Assembly: GCF_902764455.1 (NCBI RefSeq)
Contig: NZ_CACWVY010000023.1
Span: 1-54,766 of the forward strand
Direction: 5' to 3'
Length of the DNA: 54,766 bases
DNA from: an uncultured Methanobrevibacter sp.
GTDB lineage: Archaea > Methanobacteriota > Methanobacteria > Methanobacteriales > Methanobacteriaceae
Below are positions 1-8,829 of the stretch, piece by piece (the first letter of the stretch is position 1; every line of letters begins with the position of its first letter). Both the position numbers and the translations under genes were made by a program. The notes beneath the pieces are model-generated. The model did not search any database. It was given only the letters and a program-made list of their open reading frames with translations, and was not told where the DNA came from.

Positions 1-2
1 CA

Positions 3-176
3 GAAAAAGACAAACAAATAAATGAAATGAAAAAAGGATTTAATGAAAAAATTGAAGAAATTAATGCCCTGAAAGACATTCCTGCAGATACCAAAAAAAA
101 TAATCAATTCAATATTACTCGCCCAGAAATAAGTTCTTATTCAGATACAAGATTAACTTTACTGCAGGTTATGTAG
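3..176 (+). CDS. 3' end of an unidentified gene, partial
   Basis: An open frame enters from the left edge and runs 57 codons to a TAG. The visible tail is lysine- and glutamate-rich (MKKGFNEKIEEINALKD), as in a coiled coil or charged C-terminus, and ends in LLQVM. The gene body is outside the window, so no function can be given. Its end overlaps the end of the convergent membrane-protein gene by 40 bases, which is long for a real overlap. It could be a chance frame, but the charged composition favours a real tail. Confidence 0.45.
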   Translation, partial: EKDKQINEMKKGFNEKIEEINALKDIPADTKKNNQFNITRPEISSYSDTRLTLLQVM

Positions 177-784
177 GCATAGAGATTGTTGATTTGTCTT
201 AATGTAAATCCAACCATAAATGCAGATATTATAGTGCCGACATTAACAGCTGCAAAAATGTTTGTATACCACAGTCCACACATTACCAAAGAAATTATTA
301 CCATTGATGCATCAAAACCCATTTTAATAGTTGAAAATCTCCATCCTGTTACAATAGCTATTGATTCAACACATCCTTCACCAGAAAGAGGCGCTATGTT
401 TGCAGGCATATATACAAATATTCCAAACGCTATTAAAAAGATACTTAAAACAAGATAAGCAACTGCCATCACTGCAGATCCATCAAATGGAATCAAATTC
501 ACAATATACAAAGAAAGATTAGTGAAATATCCGAAAAGGACACAATTAATCAGCTGAAGCAGTCTTCTTTTATGAAATTTTGATTTTAAAATTAAAAATT
601 GGATAAAAACCAGTGCCGCATTAAATACAAAAGTAGTCATTCCAATGTCTATATTGGTTATTAAAGCTAGGGAATATGCAATTGAGCTTATCGGAGTTGT
701 TCCAAGCGTTGAGACTATTGAAAATGCCACACCCATTGACATTATGAACAATCCTACAACAAAAAAACAAATCCTTTTAATCAT
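137..784 (-). CDS. YczE/YitT-like integral membrane protein
   Basis: A 215-residue polytopic membrane protein with about five or six hydrophobic segments. The first segment carries the motif MGVAFSIVSTLGTTPISSIAY, of the type seen in the YczE/YyaS/YitT family (DUF6198). The family has no firmly established biochemical role; some members have been suggested to be transporters or regulators. AAAGGAGT lies upstream of the ATG. A paralogue (GVAFSIKSCLGSAPVSS in the matching place) is encoded 34 bases upstream on the same strand, so the two look like a tandem duplication and probably share a transcript. The family call is good; function is unknown. Confidence 0.8.
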   Translation of the reverse strand: MIKRICFFVVGLFIMSMGVAFSIVSTLGTTPISSIAYSLALITNIDIGMTTFVFNAALVFIQFLILKSKFHKRRLLQLINCVLFGYFTNLSLYIVNLIPFDGSAVMAVAYLVLSIFLIAFGIFVYMPANIAPLSGEGCVESIAIVTGWRFSTIKMGFDASMVIISLVMCGLWYTNIFAAVNVGTIISAFMVGFTLRQINNLYAYITCSKVNLVSE

Positions 785-818
785 AATTTAAATAGACTCC
801 TTTAAAGTATAAATAACT

Positions 819-1475
819 TTACATCTTTTTTAAATCTACAGAATTTCCTGTGATATGAAAATTCAGTTTATGGATATATTTTACGCAGGTGCCTATAAAG
901 AGCGCACTCAAAATTGTTCCAGCCCCCACACTTCCAAGCTCTCCTAAAAATCCGTAACTTAACAGTAAAGCTGTTAATACAATGCATACATCAATATATA
1001 CCTTAATTTTTGAAAATGGACGATTTGATTTAATGGCTATTGCCTGAGTAACTCCTTCAACTGAAAGCGGAATGAGATTTGTCGGAACATAGAAAAATAA
1101 GCCCAAAGCAATAAAAAGAACAGCAAGTGCAGTCATTAATAATGCAATTAAAAGATTATCTGCATTAGGGACGAAATTCATTAAAGAGACTGAAAAACTT
1201 GTAAATACACCAAACAACACACCCACAAATACCTGAAGGAAGTGTTTTTTATTAAAATCATCCCTAAGCAAAATCCATTCTATAACAACAAGCAATGCAT
1301 GAAACAAAAATGTTGCAACTCCAATATTAATCAGCCAGATAAGATTAATTGCATATGGAATTGAACTGACCGGCGCTGAACCCAGACATGACTTGATTGA
1401 AAATGCCACACCCAATGTACAGGTACAGGCCAAAGACATAACTAAACACCCTTTTAAATGTGAGCTCTTCTCCAC
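819..1475 (-). CDS. YczE/YitT-like integral membrane protein, paralogue
   Basis: A 218-residue membrane protein, paralogous to the next gene downstream on the same strand. Shared features are GVAFSIKSCLGS, then GVATFLFHALLV, then a VPTNLIPLS segment matching MPANIAPLS in the neighbour. The start is uncertain. The longest frame begins with GTG and gives a full first membrane helix. An internal ATG at residue 13, preceded by AGGGTG, has the better ribosome binding site but would truncate that helix. No function can be assigned beyond the family. Confidence 0.78.
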   Translation of the reverse strand: MEKSSHLKGCLVMSLACTCTLGVAFSIKSCLGSAPVSSIPYAINLIWLINIGVATFLFHALLVVIEWILLRDDFNKKHFLQVFVGVLFGVFTSFSVSLMNFVPNADNLLIALLMTALAVLFIALGLFFYVPTNLIPLSVEGVTQAIAIKSNRPFSKIKVYIDVCIVLTALLLSYGFLGELGSVGAGTILSALFIGTCVKYIHKLNFHITGNSVDLKKM

Positions 1476-1671
1476 TAAATTGCATATAACTCAATATATT
1501 TTAACTATTATTTAAAAATATTGTCCTACTTTTAAACAAATAAATAAAATTTATTTCACAACAATAAAAAAATTGAATAAAGTGACATATTAAAAATATT
1601 TAATAAGTATAAAAATTAAACATATTAATAGCTGTATACTGGCTAATCGTTATATATCTCGGAGGAATTTA

Positions 1672-2814
1672 ATGAATGATATTTTATTAATGCTTCCCGG
1701 TCCGACAACAGTTCACCCTAGAGTACTCAATGCAATGTCCCAGGCTGTTGTTAACCACAGAAGCGCAAGATATGGTGAAATTTTAACTGAAACTACTGAA
1801 TTGATGAGTAAAGTTTTCCAAACCCCAAATAATTCTTATTTATTAACTGGATCTGGAACTGCAGCAATGGAAGCTGGAATTGCAAATACTGTAGCTCCTG
1901 GAGAAAAAATGTTAAATGTAGTAGGTGGAAAATTCGGTGAACGTTTCATGAAAATAGCTCAAACCCACGGAATTGACGCTGTAGAGTTAGCTGTCGAATG
2001 GGGAACTGCTGTAACTCCTGAAGCTATCAAAGAAGCTTTGGACGCTGATGAAGATATTAAAGCAGTTAGCGTAATTCACAATGAAACTTCCACTGGAGTA
2101 GCTGCACCTATTAAAGAAATCGGTAAAGTAATGAAAAATTATGATGCATTATACATTGTAGATACCGTTTCATCCCTTGGAGGAGACGAAGTAAATGTAG
2201 AAAAATTCGGCATTGACGTTTGTCTTACCGGATCTCAAAAATGTTTAGCTGCACCACCTGGAATGGCAGCAATTACCTTAAGTGACGATGCATGGGCTGC
2301 TGTTGACAAAGTGGAAACCAATACTTTCTACTTGGATTTAAAAGCTGCAAGAAAAAGCGGAGACAAAGTCCCACCTGAAACCCCATATACTCCATCTGTT
2401 TCACTTACCTATGCAATGAACGAAGCTTTAAAGATGGTTATGGAAGAAGGACTTGATGAAAGAGTTGCACGTCACCACAAAGCTGCTAAAGCAAGTGTAG
2501 CTGCTGTTAAAGCATTAGGTTTAGAATTATTCGCTGATGAAGCTGTTTCATCTGCAACCGTAACTGCAGTTAAAATGCCTGAAGGAATTACCGATGCAGA
2601 CTTCAGAGGCACTACCCGTGACAAATACGGCGTAGAGTTAGCAGGCGGTCAAGATCACTTAAAAGGAAACATTTTCAGAATCGGACATATGGGAAATATT
2701 TCCTACAAAGAATTAACCCAAACCTTTGCAGCAATCGGTATGACCTTGAAAGGTTTAGGTGTAATTGACGATGCAGGCGCAGGTGTTGCATCAATTGCAG
2801 AATCATATTTATGA
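1672..2814 (+). CDS. class V aminotransferase (aspartate or alanine-glyoxylate type)
   Basis: A PLP-dependent fold-type I enzyme of 380 residues, the usual length. LPGPTTVHPRVL lies at the N-terminus, VDTVSSLGG carries Asp164 (expected to contact the pyridine nitrogen), and GSQKCLAAPPG holds Lys190, the expected Schiff-base lysine. In Methanobacteriales this subgroup includes characterised aspartate aminotransferases, while relatives act on alanine/glyoxylate or serine/pyruvate, so substrate is uncertain. A strong GGAGGA stands 5 bases before the ATG and fixes the start. It is probably monocistronic: divergent from the gene before it and followed by a T-rich stretch. Codon use is richer in GC than its surroundings, consistent with high expression. 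Confidence 0.92.
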   Translation: MNDILLMLPGPTTVHPRVLNAMSQAVVNHRSARYGEILTETTELMSKVFQTPNNSYLLTGSGTAAMEAGIANTVAPGEKMLNVVGGKFGERFMKIAQTHGIDAVELAVEWGTAVTPEAIKEALDADEDIKAVSVIHNETSTGVAAPIKEIGKVMKNYDALYIVDTVSSLGGDEVNVEKFGIDVCLTGSQKCLAAPPGMAAITLSDDAWAAVDKVETNTFYLDLKAARKSGDKVPPETPYTPSVSLTYAMNEALKMVMEEGLDERVARHHKAAKASVAAVKALGLELFADEAVSSATVTAVKMPEGITDADFRGTTRDKYGVELAGGQDHLKGNIFRIGHMGNISYKELTQTFAAIGMTLKGLGVIDDAGAGVASIAESYL

Positions 2815-2978
2815 TTCTGATATTTTCTTTTTTTTTGAGTCTGTAAAATTTTATAGGCTTATTTGATTTTAAATTTTTACAGTTGAAATTTCACTTCAAT
2901 GAAAATTCATCCTAATTTTTCTTTAATTTTAATTTTAATGGTTAAAAAATAGTAAATTACTTAAATAAGTGAGGATAA

Positions 2979-3170
2979 ATAATATTTTATGACCAAACAA
3001 AATATATTGCCCCTAATAGTAATATAGACTTCATACAACTTAAACTTTTTGAGTTATCTGGTTATTTAAATTTCATCAGAGAGCATTTGAAAAGTAATGC
3101 TCTCATTGTTGCAATTCATCCATGACTTGCAGAAGTCCCGGTATTCTTGCACTAATTAGATAAACTCATA
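2979..3170 (+). pseudogene. decayed coding remnant, possibly transposase
   Basis: The roughly 500-base gap after the aminotransferase holds a broken reading frame. It reads protein-like (YDQTKYIAPNSNIDFIQLKL, then LNFIREHLKSNALIVAIHP) and is cut by in-frame stops with no start. The segment continues past the first stop as LAEVPVFLH. This is what an old insertion-sequence fragment looks like, and a transposase fragment lies further downstream. The family is not recognised with confidence. The rest of the gap is AT-rich with nothing further recognised. Confidence 0.4.
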
Positions 3171-3312
3171 CAAAATATATAAAAAATGTTTAGATACTTA
3201 TCATTTTACATCTCCAACATCCAATAATAATTATTCATAATTTATATCAAACAATAATTTTTTTCACTACCTATCACACAGTTAAATATTATTAAATATA
3301 TAACATAAAATT

Positions 3313-4404
3313 ATGAGTATTAAGGATTTGTTTTCAGATGAAAAGGTGAACACAGGTAGGCAAATGGAACTTGATATAGCAAAAGGCCTTTCAATTATTT
3401 TTATGGTTTTTATTAATTTCCTGATATTGGTTGGGGATTTTAATCATTCAATTAGTTTTACATATAATATTCTTTTTGCAGATGTTTTAGGAGGACCTTG
3501 TCCTGCTCCAATTTTCATGTTTTGTATGGGAGTAGGTATTGTCTATTCAAGGCATAGCCAATGGGACACCATGATTAAAAGAGGATGCATTTTATATCTT
3601 ACAGGCATTTTAGTGAATTTATTTGAATATGTTTTACCTTACTTTACAAGCGGTTCACTATTGGGCAGGTGGGATCTTTACCATATCCATGGCGGATTAA
3701 TATTCTTTTTTTGTGGGATTTTAATATTTGCAGGTTTGTCTTTCGTTTTAATAGGCATTCTTAAGAAATTTGAACTTTCAAACAAATGGCTGATTATCAT
3801 AGCATTGGCAATGTCTTTAATTGGTAGCCTCTTGAGATGTGTTGATTTCGGCACACCAGTTTTAAATATATTCATTGGTTATTTCATTGGAACCAATACA
3901 GAATATACAGCATTTCCATTATTTAACTGGTTTATTTTTCCAATTGCAGGATTAATATGGGGACAATATTTCATCAGAGTTAAAAACAAAGCACAATTCT
4001 TTAAATACTGGCCAATTTTTATTATATTGATTATAATATATTTCGGACTATCTCCAACATTATGGGGAAAAGAATTATTTGCCGGCAGAGGGGTACTGTA
4101 TTATTACATGACAACATTGGACGCAATATTGTGTATAATCTATATTCATGGAGTTATGGGGCTTTGCTATTATTTGGCTAAATATTTGCCGGATAGAATC
4201 AATAAGGTATTTTCAACATTAAGCAGCAACATCAATAGAATTTATATTGGACAATCATTTTTCATACCTTTAACAATAATAGGTTTAGCTTATATATTTA
4301 AAGATATTCTATTTACCGATTTGACATGTGCCATATTTTCAATATTAATTTTAATCGTATCTACAGCCTGTGCTATATTGTCTAAGAAATTAAGAACTGG
4401 TTGA
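3313..4404 (+). CDS. multi-pass membrane protein, HGSNAT/DUF1624-like acyltransferase
   Basis: A 363-residue protein with about ten hydrophobic segments. Near the N-terminus, RQMELDIAKGLSIIFMVFIN resembles the opening R-x-x-x-LDxxKG/RG signature of the heparan-alpha-glucosaminide N-acetyltransferase-like and DUF1624 membrane acyltransferases, and a YHIHGGL segment near residue 120 could hold a catalytic histidine. Such enzymes acylate sugars or envelope components across the membrane. A TATA-like element lies about 20 bases before the ATG and there is no Shine-Dalgarno, suggesting a nearly leaderless mRNA. Transposase remnants lie on both sides. The membrane location is clear; the enzyme assignment is tentative. 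Confidence 0.6.
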   Translation: MSIKDLFSDEKVNTGRQMELDIAKGLSIIFMVFINFLILVGDFNHSISFTYNILFADVLGGPCPAPIFMFCMGVGIVYSRHSQWDTMIKRGCILYLTGILVNLFEYVLPYFTSGSLLGRWDLYHIHGGLIFFFCGILIFAGLSFVLIGILKKFELSNKWLIIIALAMSLIGSLLRCVDFGTPVLNIFIGYFIGTNTEYTAFPLFNWFIFPIAGLIWGQYFIRVKNKAQFFKYWPIFIILIIIYFGLSPTLWGKELFAGRGVLYYYMTTLDAILCIIYIHGVMGLCYYLAKYLPDRINKVFSTLSSNINRIYIGQSFFIPLTIIGLAYIFKDILFTDLTCAIFSILILIVSTACAILSKKLRTG

Positions 4405-4461
4405 AGTGAATATTTTCTCTAGAAAAAATTTAAAACATATTCTTACTTCAACTATTTTAAA

Positions 4462-4752
4462 TCATTGCATGCCTGCTAAGTACATATAAGCAATGTCAAT
4501 TCTTGTTCTCCTTTCAATTTCACGAGATGACAATCCTCCGTCAAAAACACTCATTAAAACTAGTCTAAGCAACATTTCACGAGGATAAGCGAGTTCACCT
4601 GACTTATCACGAAACTCTCGGTTTGCTTCAGAACAATCAATTTAATCGACCACATTTTTAATAAAATAACATGGATGATCTTCAGGAATCAAATTCCTCA
4701 AGTCCATAGGCACCAACATAGTTTGATTAATAGTATCATCTTTCAAAAGCAT
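4462..4752 (-). pseudogene. 5' fragment of an IS1182/DUF772-type transposase
   Basis: Reading the minus strand from an ATG gives an N-terminal transposase segment: VPMDLRNLIPEDHPCYFIK, then REFRDKSGELAYPREMLLRL, then FDGGLSSREIERR and IAYMYLAGMQ. These are hallmark motifs of the IS1182-like/DUF772 N-terminal domain. A TAA falls in frame after KNVVD, and the frame stops after AGMQ, so the catalytic domain is absent. It is a dead, truncated insertion-sequence fragment. No terminal repeats were recognised around it. Confidence 0.82.
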
Positions 4753-4943
4753 AAATAAAACAACCATAAAGATTTATATCTATCATAAGAGATTGTAATT
4801 CATAATATATAAAATTAAAGGAAAAATAAGCAAAAAAAATTTAAAAAATAATGGGAGTCATGTCCCATCCTGATCTGTAATTTTAGTATTTTATAATATG
4901 CATTTGACTGAGATATTGAATCCGGATTTTTTAAAAATTTTTG

Positions 4944-5235
4944 TTATAAGTTATACTAATTTACACTTGAAATTGTACTAACTTATAAGTAATATATTTT
5001 TTACATAGAATTTTTGGTCGTGATAAGTTATAAGTAACATATTTTTACATTGAAATTTTTTTTGTGATAAGTTATAAGTAATATATTTTTTACATCAGTA
5101 TAAGTTATAAGTGAAAAGTTACACTTGAAATACACCTCTCAGTTAAAAATTTTAAGTTATAAGTGAAAAGTTACACTTGAAACACACCCCTCCATTTCAA
5201 ATGTATAAGTTATAAGAAAAAAGTTACACTTGAAA
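4944..5235. repeat. degenerate tandem repeats with TAAGTTATAAGT and TTACACTTGAAA
   Basis: About seven units lie upstream of the GerW-like gene. The last three share a 30-base core, TAAGTTATAAG followed by AAAGTTACACTTGAAA, starting near 5101, 5153 and 5206, a period of 52-53 bases. Earlier units near 4947, 4981, 5024 and 5068 keep TAAGTTATA and TTTTTTACAT but have diverged. Spacers between the last units share an ACACCYCTC-like string. The units do not have the even spacing and dyad symmetry of CRISPR. The TTACACTTGAAA string recurs inverted near 14649 and 51958. Confidence 0.75.
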
Positions 5236-5336
5236 CTTATGTCTAAACTACAAAAAAAGTATTACTGAAATTTAACTAAAAAAATATTTTAAAGATTAAC
5301 ACCAACAATTATATAAGAATAACAGGATGTGAAACT

Positions 5337-5753
5337 ATGTCTGAAAATATTAAAGTAGCAGTAAGTGAACTGCACAAACTCATAAATATAAAAAATGTAA
5401 TCGGCGAGCCAATCGAAACCGAAGATAAAATAATCATTCCAGTTATGAGAATGGGAGTAGGATTCGGTGCAGGCGAAAACCTGACAAGCAATGAAGGTGG
5501 AGCAGTAGGTGCAGGTGCAGGTGTTGAACCAATATCAATGGTACTGATTCCTAAAAAAGGAAATGACTCTGAAGGAGTTCGTGTTCTTGATTTAAGTAAA
5601 GGAACTGAAAAAAATAAAGCATTATCTGATTTAAGTCTAATCATAAGCGACCTTGTAAAAACATACCTGGGCGGCAGTAACGATGATGTTGAATATGACG
5701 AATCAGAATACATAGAACCCGAATTTACAACAAAAGAGGAAATAGAAGAATAG
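5337..5753 (+). CDS. GerW/YtfJ family protein
   Basis: A 138-residue soluble protein with the glycine-rich centre of the GerW/YtfJ family: IPVMRMGVGFGAGE, then GGAVGAGAGVEPISMVLI, then an amphipathic C-terminal part and an acidic tail. In Bacillus, YtfJ (GerW) is a spore protein needed for L-alanine germination, but the family is widespread in organisms that make no spores. The next gene, 10 bases downstream, resembles YtfI (DUF2953), the same pair as in Bacillus, so the two probably act together. The biochemical role is unknown. The block of tandem repeats lies immediately upstream. Confidence 0.85.
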   Translation: MSENIKVAVSELHKLINIKNVIGEPIETEDKIIIPVMRMGVGFGAGENLTSNEGGAVGAGAGVEPISMVLIPKKGNDSEGVRVLDLSKGTEKNKALSDLSLIISDLVKTYLGGSNDDVEYDESEYIEPEFTTKEEIEE

Positions 5754-5763
5754 GAATTACCAT

Positions 5764-6336
5764 ATGTTAAACATCCTAGGGATGATTATTTTAATAATCA
5801 TCTTATTTATTATTATTTTGCTCTATATCGGAGTTAAGCTGGCTTTTGTTTATGAAAAGCAGGGCAGCGAATTTAAAGGATGTTTAAAAATACTTATTTT
5901 AAAGAAAATTAAAATTTATTCTGTTAATTTTCCTTCTGATGATGAAGAAGAAAACGAAGATGAAGAGGAAAATGAAGACCGTGATTCCTCACTCATTGAA
6001 CTAATAAAACCGTGTTTAGGATACTTCAAAGAATTTATAAAGTCTTTTATCAAATGCATTAAGATTACAAGGCTTGAAAACCACCTGATTTTTGGACTTG
6101 ACTCCTATGCAGACACTGCCAAATACATCGGATATATCTGGAGTCTGATTATTATTGTAAATGAGGTTCACAAAAATGCAAGATTAACAGCTGAGCCTTC
6201 ATTTAACGGAAGCAGATTAGACGGCAAAGGAGCAAACGAGCTTGATATCAATCTTTTGAAGTTACTTCCTTCTGCAGTCAAACTGATTTCTAAAAAAGAA
6301 GTCCGCCAATTAATAAAAGGTGTTAGAAATGGATAA
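5764..6336 (+). CDS. DUF2953 (YtfI-like) membrane-anchored protein
   Basis: A 190-residue protein. An N-terminal membrane helix (residues 2-28, nearly all I and L) is followed by a short beta-rich part, an acidic stretch (DDEEENEDEEENEDRD, about residues 60-75) and a C-terminal domain with GLDSYADTAKYIGYIW. This order matches DUF2953/YtfI proteins. It follows the GerW/YtfJ-like gene closely and overlaps the next ORF by 8 bases, so the three form an operon. The role is unknown; membrane anchoring of the GerW-like partner is a reasonable inference. Confidence 0.75.
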   Translation: MLNILGMIILIIILFIIILLYIGVKLAFVYEKQGSEFKGCLKILILKKIKIYSVNFPSDDEEENEDEEENEDRDSSLIELIKPCLGYFKEFIKSFIKCIKITRLENHLIFGLDSYADTAKYIGYIWSLIIIVNEVHKNARLTAEPSFNGSRLDGKGANELDINLLKLLPSAVKLISKKEVRQLIKGVRNG

Positions 6337-6589
6337 GCATATTATCAGCTTTTTAGAAGACATTGTGGGATATGAAGAAATTCAGGAGTATGAATTTGAA
6401 AAACTTTACGGTTTTACATTTGTCTTTAAAAAAGCAATATTTACAATCAATGATAAAATTTCATCTGCAGAAATAAAACCTGTCGGAATAATTTTTGAAG
6501 AAAATGGTGAATATTACCTTGCACCTATAGATGTAATTGATGAAATAGAGCAAGTTGTTAAAGAATTTGTTGAAAAGGAAATTATTTAG
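6329..6589 (+). CDS. small conserved-looking hypothetical protein
   Basis: An 86-residue soluble acidic protein, not recognised. The frame can open at a GTG 9 bases earlier, but AGGTG sits just ahead of the ATG chosen here, which makes the ATG the better start. It overlaps the end of the DUF2953 gene by 8 bases, indicating translational coupling in the GerW/DUF2953 operon. The body alternates beta-like strands (YGFTFVFKKAIFTIND, KPVGIIFEENGEYYLAPI) with a C-terminal helix. Its end overlaps the convergent TPP-enzyme gene by 8 bases. Confidence 0.7.
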   Translation: MDKHIISFLEDIVGYEEIQEYEFEKLYGFTFVFKKAIFTINDKISSAEIKPVGIIFEENGEYYLAPIDVIDEIEQVVKEFVEKEII

Positions 6590-8114
6590 GTAGAGGGACA
6601 TCCTCACTTCTAACAATCACTTCAACAACAATAGGACCCTTAAGGTCTTTTTCAAGAAGGTACTCCAAATCAGACAGCCTGTCTATGCGAACAGCATCTA
6701 TAAAATAGCTTGAAGCTAATTTTACAAAATCAGGATTTTGGAGTTTTATCTGGTACGGTTTCATATCATAGAACTGCTCCTGCCATTGTCTGATGATTCC
6801 AAATTCTGAATTGTTCAAAATGAATATGATTATATCCAGATTATTTTCCCTGATGCATGCAAGTTCCTGAAGGTTCATCTGAAAGTCACCGTCACCGACT
6901 ATGCATACTATTTTTTCACCAGTTGCAAAACTTGCACCGACAGCAGCTGGCAATCCGTATCCCATAGGTGCAAGACCTCCTGAAAATAACAGCTGGCCAG
7001 GTTTTAGTGATTTTTTTAAAAGTGTGGTCCAGGTGGTGTGACTTCCCGCATCTGAAGCTATAATAGTATCGTCAAATTTCTCCAAGATTCTTTTGATGGC
7101 AGCTTGAGGAGCTAAATCATCGTCAAGACCACTAATTTCAATGGAATTGTCTATTTTTAAAATTTCATCAATCCAGTGAACTGGTTTGAAGTTTATTTCA
7201 TCTAAAAAGTCTTCAACCTTTCCATGAATCTGACAATCACCAACCAGAACGTCCTTGTTGATGTTTACATGAATGAGATTATCCGGAATTTGAGGCAGTG
7301 TTCTCTCACTTGCTCTGATTCCAAGTCCTATTATGCAGTCGGCATTTTCATATGCATATTTTGATCTTGGTGAATTTCTAATTCCTGCAAGACCCAAATT
7401 CAAATCATCCCTGTCTGATATTATGCCCTTTGCATGAAATGTTGTGGATATGGGAATCTGATATTTTTTTGAAATTTCATAAATCTTATCTCTCTGTGAG
7501 ATTGCACCTGCACCCAATATCAAAAGCGGCTTTTCAGAAGAGTCAATAAGTTTTTGAGCATCAGAAACCTTTGACAGGTCATCCTCACACAGATAGCACA
7601 AGTCAAATTCCTTAAAATCTTCTGACATGAGCACATCCTTTGATAAGTTAATATGAATCGGACCTTTAGGCATATTTTTAAGCTCATAAAGTGCTGCCTT
7701 TAAAACGTAAATTGCTTCTGTACCATTTAAAGGATTATATGATGCACGAGTAAGAGGTTTTAAGACCTCAACTTGCGGAAGACTTTGGAAATAATCACTT
7801 CCACGATATTTAAGCTCATTATCACCTGTCAAAAGCAAAATAGGAACATTGTCCTTAAATGCAGTTGCCAGTGCCATTGTAAAGTTTAAAGCACCCGGTG
7901 AAACAGTTGAAATGCATACTCCGATTTTTCCGCTTGATCTAGTATAGCCGTCTGCGGCATGGGCTGCAGCCTGTTCGTGGCGAACCAGAACGTGGTTAAT
8001 ATCGGATTTTGATAATGCTTTGTATAAAGGCAATATCTGATCGCCTGGAATTCCAAAAACGTCTTTAACGCCTTCATTTTCTAAGATTTCAACCAGCTTA
8101 TCTGCTACATTCAC
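6582..8114 (-). CDS. thiamine pyrophosphate enzyme, acetolactate synthase large-subunit-like
   Basis: A 510-residue TPP enzyme. FGIPGDQILPLYKAL opens the PYR domain, and RHEQAAAHAADGYTR holds Glu47, the glutamate that activates thiamine. The C-terminal PP domain has VGDGDFQMNLQELACIRENN, the GDG-to-NN metal/TPP motif. It is shorter than a typical biosynthetic acetolactate synthase (about 560-590), and no regulatory ilvN gene is adjacent, so it may be a catabolic or other 2-oxoacid decarboxylase/ligase rather than IlvB. It overlaps the upstream dUTPase-like gene by 4 bases (ATGA), implying coupled translation. Confidence 0.85.
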   Translation of the reverse strand: MNVADKLVEILENEGVKDVFGIPGDQILPLYKALSKSDINHVLVRHEQAAAHAADGYTRSSGKIGVCISTVSPGALNFTMALATAFKDNVPILLLTGDNELKYRGSDYFQSLPQVEVLKPLTRASYNPLNGTEAIYVLKAALYELKNMPKGPIHINLSKDVLMSEDFKEFDLCYLCEDDLSKVSDAQKLIDSSEKPLLILGAGAISQRDKIYEISKKYQIPISTTFHAKGIISDRDDLNLGLAGIRNSPRSKYAYENADCIIGLGIRASERTLPQIPDNLIHVNINKDVLVGDCQIHGKVEDFLDEINFKPVHWIDEILKIDNSIEISGLDDDLAPQAAIKRILEKFDDTIIASDAGSHTTWTTLLKKSLKPGQLLFSGGLAPMGYGLPAAVGASFATGEKIVCIVGDGDFQMNLQELACIRENNLDIIIFILNNSEFGIIRQWQEQFYDMKPYQIKLQNPDFVKLASSYFIDAVRIDRLSDLEYLLEKDLKGPIVVEVIVRSEDVPLPK

Positions 8115-8569
8115 TCTTCCGCCTCCTGGTAAGACCCGTTGTACTCTCCTGAGCCTTCAACCGGAAATACAACTGCCTGGGCAATCCTGTCACCTGATTT
8201 GATTTTAAAGTCATATTCCCCATGATTGTAAATCATAAACATCAGTGTTCCGTAAAATCCAGGATCTCCAACTGCGGTCTGAACTGAAACAAATGACCTT
8301 AAAAGTGTTGAGCGGGGAAGGTAGAGCATAGTATATCCTTTGGGAATTTTAATTTTCCTTTTTATGCTTGCCAGATATGCTTTATGAGGCTTTAATGTGT
8401 AAATGTCACCTTCAAGTTCTTTAATTTCAGGCAAATTTTTTTCATTGTCTATTAGTGAGCCTTCAGAGCATTGTATGTAAATTTTATCAAGTTCAAGGTC
8501 AATTCCGGATGGCTGTACCAAATCTGCAAAGTCCGGAAACAGCTTAACGAGTTCTTCTTCACCGAGCAT
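8111..8569 (-). CDS. dUTPase / dCTP deaminase family protein
   Basis: A 152-residue protein with signatures of the trimeric dUTPase/Dcd fold: QPSGIDLEL near the N-terminus, LPRSTLLR in the middle, and TAVGDPGFYGTLMF plus a GDRIAQAVVFP strand near the end. Members hydrolyse dUTP to dUMP or deaminate dCTP, keeping uracil out of DNA. The motifs fit a dUTPase better than a pure deaminase, but this is not certain. A TTG three codons upstream is possible, but AAAGGA is correctly spaced only for this ATG. It overlaps the TPP-enzyme gene by 4 bases, with no evident metabolic link. Confidence 0.82.
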   Translation of the reverse strand: MLGEEELVKLFPDFADLVQPSGIDLELDKIYIQCSEGSLIDNEKNLPEIKELEGDIYTLKPHKAYLASIKRKIKIPKGYTMLYLPRSTLLRSFVSVQTAVGDPGFYGTLMFMIYNHGEYDFKIKSGDRIAQAVVFPVEGSGEYNGSYQEAEE

Positions 8570-8635
8570 AATTATCAAATCCTTTAATAATCTATATATA
8601 CTCCATAGATAATAAATTTTAATTGGTGATAAAAA

Positions 8636-8824
8636 ATGCCTGTAATTACAATAGCTGGAAATAACGGAATAACTTTAGAAAATAAAAGAGAAATGGTAAA
8701 AAAAGTATCAGAAATTGTTGCTGAAGCATATGAATTACCTGTTGAAGCAATAACCGTATTGGTTCAGGGCTACGACAAGGAAGACATTGGAGTAGCTGGA
8801 GAACTTCTATCTGACAGGGAATAA
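8636..8824 (+). CDS. 4-oxalocrotonate tautomerase-like protein
   Basis: A 62-residue protein beginning MPVITIAGNNGIT. After removal of methionine, the N-terminal proline is the catalytic general base of the 4-OT tautomerase family. The rest has the beta-alpha-beta layout with REMVKKVSEIVAEAYELPVEAITVLVQ. Members are small homo-hexamers that isomerise 2-hydroxymuconate-like enols; the physiological substrate in methanogens is unknown. It is transcribed divergently from the dUTPase-like gene, and the 66 bases between them must carry both promoters. Confidence 0.88.
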   Translation: MPVITIAGNNGITLENKREMVKKVSEIVAEAYELPVEAITVLVQGYDKEDIGVAGELLSDRE

Positions 8825-8829
8825 TTACT

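Noticed and set aside
4944-5235. Possible CRISPR array
   Set aside because: Units vary in sequence, spacers are similar to each other, and no cas genes are in the window.
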